39,897 nucleotides of DNA from Acidobacteriota bacterium (GTDB lineage Bacteria; Acidobacteriota; Terriglobia; Versatilivoradales; Versatilivoraceae). The DNA lies in the NCBI GenBank assembly GCA_003224715.1, contig QHZP01000100.1, positions 1-39,897 on the forward strand. The letters run 5' to 3'. Below are positions 34,586 to 39,897 of the stretch, piece after piece. Under the pieces are notes generated by a model. That model searched no databases, was not told where the DNA came from, and saw only the letters and a list, made by a program, of their open reading frames with translations. How positions within the stretch are numbered: the stretch's first letter is position 1; each line of letters starts with the position of its first letter. Position numbers and translations under genes: made by a program.

Positions 34586-35452
34586 TTACAACTTAGTTCG
34601 CTTTAGTATGAGGTCCGCCAGCAGCCCCAAGAAACCAATTTGAATGGCTGTCAGAATGACTATGGCAGAACCTACACCAAAATAATTCTGATGAAAAAAA
34701 TCGATTAGGGCTTTTGATAAGCCGACGACAAGCAATGCCAGACTGGCTGGCAGGAAGAAATTCAACGGCTTAAAGTAGACAATCAATCTTACTATTAAGC
34801 TCACAAACCCCAAGAAGTCTCGCAAAGGTTTTATGCTGGATTGACCTCTGCGTTGATAATAGTTGATGGGGACGTATTTCACCTGGTAACCGTTCGTCAA
34901 GGCCGCTATCGTAATAGTGGTCGTAAACGAGAACCCGTCTGGAAGAAGATCATAGAATCGCTCAACCAGCTCTCTTTTAAAAACCCGAAGTCCCGAATTA
35001 AGATCTGGAATTCTGGATTCGCTCAAATAGTTTGCCAATTGCCCTAGAAACCACTTAGCCGGCTTTCTGAGGAAAGGGATCTTGACATGATCTCCAGTCC
35101 TTGAGCCAACCACCATAGCGTAATCATATCCGTCGTCATTTATATGTTTCGACAAAATGGGAATGTCACTGGCAGGATAGGTGCCATCAGCATCAGTGAT
35201 GGCGATAAGATCATAATTAGCTTTAGCGATTCCCGACTTCAGTGCAGCCCCATACCCCTTGTTTTGGTCGTGTCTTACGATTTTCACACCCTTCGATCTG
35301 ACAATTTCTAAAGTTTTGTCTGTAGATCCGTCGTCTACAACAATGATTTCGTGCGCAATTTCATATGCCCTCATTGCTGTTTCGATGGTACCTATTACGT
35401 CCGCTATCGATTCTTCTTCATTGAAGGTCGGGACTATGATGGAAATGTTCAC
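34586..35452 (-). CDS. Dolichyl-phosphate sugar synthase-like GT2 glycosyltransferase
   Basis: A 288-residue enzyme of the DPM1/GT2 group. The GT-A domain shows SIIVPTFNEEESI at the start, VVDDGSTDKT at about 38-47, and TDADGTYP (86-93) with the metal-binding DAD. Then come the RVFKRELVERFYDLLPDGFS acceptor region and a C-terminal pair of hydrophobic helices (about 215-285). It would transfer a sugar from a nucleotide to a polyprenyl phosphate, giving the donor for the GT-C enzymes of this operon. The start is GTG 35452. It is the first gene of the glycan operon, after 521 nt of non-coding DNA. The call is firm; which sugar is unknown. Confidence 0.9.
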   Translation of the reverse strand: MNISIIVPTFNEEESIADVIGTIETAMRAYEIAHEIIVVDDGSTDKTLEIVRSKGVKIVRHDQNKGYGAALKSGIAKANYDLIAITDADGTYPASDIPILSKHINDDGYDYAMVVGSRTGDHVKIPFLRKPAKWFLGQLANYLSESRIPDLNSGLRVFKRELVERFYDLLPDGFSFTTTITIAALTNGYQVKYVPINYYQRRGQSSIKPLRDFLGFVSLIVRLIVYFKPLNFFLPASLALLVVGLSKALIDFFHQNYFGVGSAIVILTAIQIGFLGLLADLILKRTKL

Positions 35453-35576
35453 TTTTTTGCCCGCGAGTATGAATGAAGACTCAGTTAAGAATTCTTGCTT
35501 CTAGAGGAGATTCTCATCTTCTAATCACGGACGACGAAAATTATTGCCCTTCACGGGAGGGAGGCGTGAAAAAATT

Positions 35577-35654
35577 GGGAGGGCGGGTCTCCTGGCGAGC
35601 CATCGCCGCAGCAAATCCTTGCCTCATGAGGCTCGGCGGGAGCCTCGCCCTCCC
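35577..35654. repeat. 25-bp imperfect inverted repeat, REP-like
   Basis: Two 25-nt arms, 35577-35601 and 35630-35654, are complementary at 21 of 25 positions and separated by 28 nt. Both outer ends are GGGAGGGCG/CGCCCTCCC and the inner ends are CGAGCC/GGCTCG. The right arm also contains a smaller hairpin with GAGGCTC/GAGCCTC (spacer GGCGG). As RNA or single-stranded DNA the unit would fold into a long stem. The layout and GC richness fit repetitive extragenic palindromes that are scattered through bacterial genomes. Only one copy is in this window. Confidence 0.65.
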
Positions 35655-35816
35655 GATCTCCCCCGGGTTTTGAATCAGGGTGCAGGCTGGGTTGTCCCCC
35701 AACCGGCTGGGCCCACCCCGAAGGCTACACCTTCTCCCCCTCCAATCCCAAGAGAGGCTTTTCACCGGAGTTTCCCATACCGTCAACGGGGCCGCCACGG
35801 AGCATGAAAATATTCT

Positions 35817-35930
35817 CCCTTTTGAAGGGGGACATCGCTCTCGGAGAGCGAGCGGGGGATGTCAACCGGCCGGAACAGGGACACCCCCAGGGTGGCTTCG
35901 TCACCACTACCCCCTCAAGGGCGGATTTTC
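35817..35930. repeat. Nested inverted-repeat unit
   Basis: Inside this stretch are GACATC (35831-35836) paired with GATGTC (35858-35863), and within that CGCTCTC (35836-35842) paired with GAGAGCG (35844-35850). The outer flanks TTGAAGGGGG (35822-35831) and CCCCCTCAAG also complement each other with one mismatch. This gives a nested fold about 100 nt long. It is distinct in sequence from the 25-bp repeat upstream. It may be a second mobile or REP-type unit; no terminal target duplication was recognised. Confidence 0.5.
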
Positions 35931-35973
35931 CTGGGAGTTTCTGTACACGGGTCATCATAGGGCTAAACCCTCT

Positions 35974-37173
35974 TTAGGCATAGCCGCTTCTTCCAACCAG
36001 TTCAGATTTAACTTGCACTTCCATGGTTCTTGAAGAAACTCGCTTGAGCTCCAGTTGGTAAACTTTTATCGCGATCAATGCCACGAACAATCCTCCCAGG
36101 AGATCAACCAAATAGTGCCATTGCAGGAAGATGATGGAGAAAAGCATCAGGAAGTCATAGGCCGCCAACGCCCAAAACACTCTTTTCATGAATCTCAAAA
36201 ACCAGAGCACTATTAACGGCTGTGCAAGGTGCATACAAGGAAAGGCAATATAGAAATCTAATCCAATTGAACTTTTTGTTCCCGTTTGCCAGAGCAATTC
36301 CAGTTTTTGGACTAGTTCCGCCTGAATATGAGTCGTTACCAGATGTGGGGGCAAGCCAGCCGAGACCGGCCTGGAGAGGAAGAAAGGTCCCAGGCTCGGA
36401 AAAAAGAAATAAATCAGCGTAGCCAACTGATAGGCAATGGCTATCGTTCCGACAAACCGCAGGGCGTGCTTTGTCCCCTTTTGAACTGTTAGCAAAATGA
36501 TCGCGGCGCCAATTTGTGGAAACATGAAAAAATATATCTTCTCGAGAAACAGAAAGACCAGTGGAGATGCCTTGAACGCTAGTTGCTGTGAAAGTTCAGT
36601 CACACTCCAACCGGACAGGAACAACTTGTCTAAGGAATTGAAAAACGAATCATAAGCAGCAAAGTATCGAGCTGAACCTATTAGAACATTGTAAGAGGCA
36701 ATGAGAATAAAGCCCGCAGAAAAATAAAAGGCCGGAATGAGAGCGGTCAGGGCGTCTTTGATCCAATCTTTGGTTTTACTACGCAGGTGAACTACAAAAA
36801 CTACAACCGCCAGAATATCTGAAGAAATGATGAGGGTGTTCCAAAAGCCCATCAGCCAGGTCGATTCAAGCACTAAGACCGTCAAGAAAATCAATCTTAC
36901 CTTCTTTCCAGCGAGTGGCTTGAAAGCCACCCAAAAGGACTTGCGTACCCCGTTTTCTATTAAATGAAAAAGGGCTGCAGCAAAGAGGGAATAAAGAGCA
37001 ACTCCAAGCCAAAAGGGAATGAAAAAATCGGTCCATTCGTAGTTCAACGCTAAGCCACGCCACCTGAACAAGACCGGCAACATGACATAGAGGATCACGG
37101 TGGTTTTATAGTCTAAAGGCAGAGCTGAAACTCTTTTCATGAACATGAAAATCGGCAAGGAGACTGGCATCAT
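35974..37173 (-). CDS. PAP2/Aur1-like membrane phosphatase or phosphotransferase
   Basis: A 399-residue protein with about ten hydrophobic helices. The C-terminal third carries a lipid-phosphatase signature: FPCMHLAQP near residue 311 with His315, and LQWHYLVDLLGG with His353 and Asp357. This spacing matches the PAP2_3 / inositolphosphotransferase (Aur1, Ipt1) group. A preceding motif with Lys and Arg, normal in PAP2 enzymes, is not evident. Such enzymes dephosphorylate polyprenyl or phosphatidyl lipids, or move phospho-head groups. Next to GT87 and GT2 genes a role in recycling the lipid carrier or adding a phospho-headgroup is plausible. ATG 37173 follows the upstream stop by 20 nt. Confidence 0.75.
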   Translation of the reverse strand: MMPVSLPIFMFMKRVSALPLDYKTTVILYVMLPVLFRWRGLALNYEWTDFFIPFWLGVALYSLFAAALFHLIENGVRKSFWVAFKPLAGKKVRLIFLTVLVLESTWLMGFWNTLIISSDILAVVVFVVHLRSKTKDWIKDALTALIPAFYFSAGFILIASYNVLIGSARYFAAYDSFFNSLDKLFLSGWSVTELSQQLAFKASPLVFLFLEKIYFFMFPQIGAAIILLTVQKGTKHALRFVGTIAIAYQLATLIYFFFPSLGPFFLSRPVSAGLPPHLVTTHIQAELVQKLELLWQTGTKSSIGLDFYIAFPCMHLAQPLIVLWFLRFMKRVFWALAAYDFLMLFSIIFLQWHYLVDLLGGLFVALIAIKVYQLELKRVSSRTMEVQVKSELVGRSGYA

Positions 37174-37193
37174 CGAGAGCTATATCTCTCGGC

Positions 37194-38417
37194 TTACGTT
37201 ACTAAGGTATATACACCCTGTGGAGGTTTTTCCACTTCCAACTTTCTCACCGTCAAATAGACAAAGGAAGCAAAAAGCATCAGCAGGTACAGGACGTTAA
37301 TTGGTATGCGGAATCGCCCAAATTCAATGAAAGCGAACATCAGGGCTGGATTGGCAAGAATTAATAGCAGAAAAATTCCAGTGCGCAATGTCTTGCTTCC
37401 GTTTTGTGCTATGGACAGGAGAATGAATAAGGGAAGAACGAGAATTGATTGGTCATGCGAATAGAGGTAATGACCGACTAATAAGCCGGCTATAACCAAC
37501 AACGAAGACTGCAAATCAAATTTTCGGTCGGAGGCATCCCATGGTCCTTTCCACGCCCTAAGAGTGATTGCCAAGACAAACACTCCGAGGATCAAAGAGA
37601 GCCACGTTACCATTGGGGGGTTTCCCCCAAGCAGAAGGGTCAACATTCCTCTGAGATTCCGCATTTGCAGAGGATTGAAATTATATCTGCCAGTCCAGCT
37701 GGCCATTTGGGATACCAACTTTACATAATCCACAATTCCTGTGAACCCCACCGTTGCATAGGAAAGGACCAACAAGCCAAGACTCGAATAGATTGATCCT
37801 CTGATTACTCTCCACCTCTTCTTAACCAGTAGGACGCCATATATAATCAAGACCAGGTGAAACTTGAAGAGAGCGCATGCCAGAACAATTCCGGCCTGGG
37901 TGTCCCGCTTTTGCTTTAATAACGTGAACGCCCAAGCTATAAAGAAGAGTAACATGAGGGAATCTTGCCCTTGAACCAGAGAAATGAATACGGGGAAGAA
38001 GCAGAATGTTGCCAGGAAGATCTGGGTAGACCACGGCCGCAATGCCTGGTAATGCGGGAGCTTTAAAAGAAATGAAATGCTCAATAACCCAAGAGCAGAC
38101 ATAAAAACGGACCAGGCACTGTAAGCCAGCGGGAAAGACAGATAACTAAATGGCAGAAATACAAGGGCCTGAAATGGAGGGTGAACGTAAGCCAAAACAC
38201 CACCCTCATGGATTTGTGATTGGAGTTTAAGGTTGTATAATTCCCCGCCTTTCCCCGCAATCAGTATTTTCCCAGCCGTATAACAGCTAATAAAATCCAC
38301 TCGACCAGAAGCAACTCTTTCATACAGTTTCAACCAAACTACTGCATATAAAACTAAAGTGGCAACCAGGCCCGTGCTAATGACCAGGGCAACCGTGGGG
38401 CTTCCTTTCTTTCTCAT
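37194..38417 (-). CDS. GT87/DUF2029 glycosyltransferase, paralogue of the one at 27957
   Basis: A 407-residue membrane protein with the same motif series as the GT87 gene at 27957-29225: GRVDFISCYTAGKILIAG and LYNLKLQ, YVHPPFQALVFLPFSYLSFP, VQGQDSLMLL, LFKFHLVLI and MRNLRGMLTLLL. About ten helices. It sits next to the PAP2-like gene, outside the main operon and beyond the GC-rich patch, so it may be a duplicate that diverged. It starts at ATG 38417 without a visible ribosome site. Family call strong, substrate unknown. Confidence 0.85.
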   Translation of the reverse strand: MRKKGSPTVALVISTGLVATLVLYAVVWLKLYERVASGRVDFISCYTAGKILIAGKGGELYNLKLQSQIHEGGVLAYVHPPFQALVFLPFSYLSFPLAYSAWSVFMSALGLLSISFLLKLPHYQALRPWSTQIFLATFCFFPVFISLVQGQDSLMLLFFIAWAFTLLKQKRDTQAGIVLACALFKFHLVLIIYGVLLVKKRWRVIRGSIYSSLGLLVLSYATVGFTGIVDYVKLVSQMASWTGRYNFNPLQMRNLRGMLTLLLGGNPPMVTWLSLILGVFVLAITLRAWKGPWDASDRKFDLQSSLLVIAGLLVGHYLYSHDQSILVLPLFILLSIAQNGSKTLRTGIFLLLILANPALMFAFIEFGRFRIPINVLYLLMLFASFVYLTVRKLEVEKPPQGVYTLVT

Positions 38418-38693
38418 GCAACGTGGATCATGTTTCTAAATGAAGCTCAATTGAGGATTATTTAAGAGAAACCCAAAGGGCTATCCTATTTGCTTCTTCA
38501 GAACAGACATTACTCCTAAAAGAAGAACAGCTCGTTCCGATCAACGTAATAATTCTTCAGAGTACAACTCTCTGCGTCTCCGCGGGGACTTTTTGTGCCC
38601 TTTCTCGGATCGCTTCCACTCTTTGCTTTTTTCTAATTTCTGGAAGACTGTCTGCTAACTGAGTCCCGCCACCGTTATTGCCATGGAGCCGCG

Positions 38694-39897
38694 TCAGGAC
38701 TCCGAGAGCATTGTGCTGGGTACGGTTGGGTTTTCGAACAGAAAATTAATGATATGGGCTATGAAATGCCGTTGCAACGCCAGCTCATTGAATAATCGGT
38801 TGCTCATGAATTTTTCAACGACTTTAATAGCAAACACAACGTCTTCTAGGGTAACCTGGGCTCTTCCATTAGAAGCGGCATAGGCACGGCTGAACCATTT
38901 CACCAGCGAAAAATTGGCGGCGATGATAGCCAACCGTTTGCTGATAGGCATTCTTCCAGTGCTTACCAGGGTTCTGACAAGATAACGCAAGTAACGGTCA
39001 ACCACCTTGCGAAAGGTTTCTACCTGCGCATAGAAACCAACATCTTTCATCTTCCTGTAATTCACCCGAAATTTGAAAACCTCAAAAGATTTCTCCCCGA
39101 TGCTCTTCCATTGCTTTAGGATATTCATAACCATGTTGCCAGAACTCACACGCTTCTCATTTATCCTTCGTGCATAGGACGCTTCCACACATTGGATCAG
39201 GATTGCCAAATATAATTCTCTCTTGGAGTGATTGGGAGAAGGGGCTTTAATCTTCGACAGAATCTTTTCCAATTCTCCCGCCTGGATACTGGTAAGTGCT
39301 TCTTTCACCGCCTCGCCCTTTGAAGTCGTCCGGCCGGAGAGACGCAAGCTCAGGTCCTTGACGATCTGATCGAGACAAAGAATTTTCTCCTCGTAGGAAA
39401 GATCAAACCCCAACACTTTCAGAAAGGAGTCTTCCATCTCTGCGTAACCCTGCCAGTCGAGGCTAGTCTTCGAGTCGAGAGGAAAGACAGGGGCAATGGT
39501 TAGAACATATTCGCGGGGAAGCCGGCGTTCCACCTCTTCAGTTGTGACTGGGTCATCCAGATTCTGGATGACTTCGGGACAAGAATGATCCAGCAAAACT
39601 TCCAGTCCACGAGGCGTTTGGTAATAGATGTAAGGATATTGCTGGCAACCGAGAGGTTTGGCATCGTATCCTTCGACAGCATGAATCGAACAGAGTTTAC
39701 GTTCATTAATAAAACTGCAGGTTCCGTTCTGACGCTGGATAATCTCGTCTTGACCAATAATCTTAAAGAGGGGTTGATGCTTGCGAGCTTCGAGGGCACG
39801 TGCCATCTCTTGAACCCAATCTTTCCGGAGCAGGGCATCCTTTCTCTGTTTGTCAATGCTGATATCCCAAAAACCACAACAGAAGCCACAGTCCGGA
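38694..39897 (-). CDS. YkgJ-type cysteine-cluster protein, 5' end outside window
   Basis: The frame runs off the right edge; 400 residues are visible. The first visible residues are PDCGFCCGFWDISID, with a CxxCC cluster, followed later by GTCSFINERKLCSIH and PLGCQQYPYIYY. This set (CxxCC, C...C, xxC-x-x-Y/F-P) is the YkgJ / lysine-methylase-like zinc- or iron-binding module. The remaining 300 residues are helical and of no recognised family, so the protein is much longer than the small YkgJ proteins. An in-frame ATG at 39806 would remove the CxxCC cluster, so the true start lies beyond 39897. It ends 276 nt from the GT87 gene; that gap shows no gene. Function unknown. Confidence 0.75.
   Translation of the reverse strand, partial: PDCGFCCGFWDISIDKQRKDALLRKDWVQEMARALEARKHQPLFKIIGQDEIIQRQNGTCSFINERKLCSIHAVEGYDAKPLGCQQYPYIYYQTPRGLEVLLDHSCPEVIQNLDDPVTTEEVERRLPREYVLTIAPVFPLDSKTSLDWQGYAEMEDSFLKVLGFDLSYEEKILCLDQIVKDLSLRLSGRTTSKGEAVKEALTSIQAGELEKILSKIKAPSPNHSKRELYLAILIQCVEASYARRINEKRVSSGNMVMNILKQWKSIGEKSFEVFKFRVNYRKMKDVGFYAQVETFRKVVDRYLRYLVRTLVSTGRMPISKRLAIIAANFSLVKWFSRAYAASNGRAQVTLEDVVFAIKVVEKFMSNRLFNELALQRHFIAHIINFLFENPTVPSTMLSES

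Larger units (their letters stand above)
35453..35973. other. GC-rich non-coding segment with inverted repeats
   Basis: 521 nt between the GT2 gene and the PAP2-like gene with no credible frame. Base composition rises sharply between about 35,560 and 35,930 compared with the AT-richer neighbours. It holds at least two inverted-repeat units, described separately at 35577-35654 and 35817-35930. The GT2 promoter must lie within it or just downstream, but no promoter could be fixed. Several overlapping open frames here are by-products of the GC-rich repeats. Confidence 0.6.

Noticed and set aside
35541-36033. Open frames on both strands across the GC-rich gap.
   Set aside because: They overlap one another, have low-complexity Pro/Arg/Gly-rich products and fall on inverted repeats. 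No family or ribosome site supports them.
38418-38693. A 276-nt gap with the phrase CTCTGCGTCTCCGCGGGG, which resembles intergenic fragments seen in many environmental genomes.
   Set aside because: Only one short copy is present and no repeat boundary or gene could be recognised.
1-39897. CRISPR arrays, tRNA or rRNA genes, insertion sequences, phage genes.
   Set aside because: None were recognised anywhere in the window by eye: no regularly spaced direct repeats, no transposase or integrase motifs, no cloverleaf-like conserved arms.

Overview
The window looks like a chromosomal segment of a Gram-negative, moderate-GC environmental bacterium. The Tad pilus genes, the two-component regulators and the many GT-C type membrane glycosyltransferases have the flavour of Acidobacteriota or a related uncultured phylum. 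That assignment is a guess from protein style and not a database result. Nearly every gene is on the minus strand, so the biological order runs from high to low coordinates. Only a truncated peptidase at the left edge is on the plus strand.

Region A (about 600-17,400) is a tight adherence (Tad/Flp) type IVc pilus locus. In transcription order it holds a membrane sensor histidine kinase and a NarL-type response regulator, then a 678-bp non-coding leader, the Flp pilin, a hairpin that can act as a terminator, prepilin peptidase CpaA, CpaB (frame broken), secretin CpaC, a TadG-like protein, two TadE-like pseudopilins, CpaE, the motor ATPase CpaF (frame broken just after its Walker A motif), TadB and TadC. 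After TadC comes a 30-residue single-span membrane protein, a perfect hairpin with a T-rich tail, and an accessory trio: a DUF192 protein, a TPR lipoprotein-like protein and a winged-helix/AAA+ ATPase.

Region B (about 17,400-35,450) is a dense, mostly overlapping operon for a surface glycan or glycolipid. It encodes a dolichyl-phosphate-sugar synthase-like GT2 enzyme, a class B asparagine synthetase, two SAM methyltransferases, seven multi-span GT-C/GT87-like membrane proteins (one split by a frameshift) and a large membrane protein with a spermidine-synthase-like methyltransferase domain. A likely scheme is that the GT2 enzyme loads sugar onto a polyprenyl phosphate, the GT-C enzymes add sugars on the outer face of the membrane, and the amidotransferase and methyltransferases decorate the glycan. 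The histidine kinase starts 18 bases after the last glycan gene, so the glycan and pilus regions may be linked in expression or function.

Region C (about 35,450-38,420) starts with a GC-rich non-coding patch of inverted repeats unlike its surroundings. It is followed by a PAP2/Aur1-like membrane protein and a second GT87 protein. The right edge holds a YkgJ-type cysteine-cluster protein whose start lies outside the window.

Three genes (cpaF, cpaB and a membrane protein at 20,590-22,300) are each broken by a shift in the same direction, apparently with missing codons. This is either sequence error, decay in progress or, least likely, recoding, and it is the first thing to check. The main candidates for undescribed biology are the 30-residue protein after TadC, the DUF192/TPR/AAA+ trio, and the GT-C array with its membrane-embedded methyltransferase.
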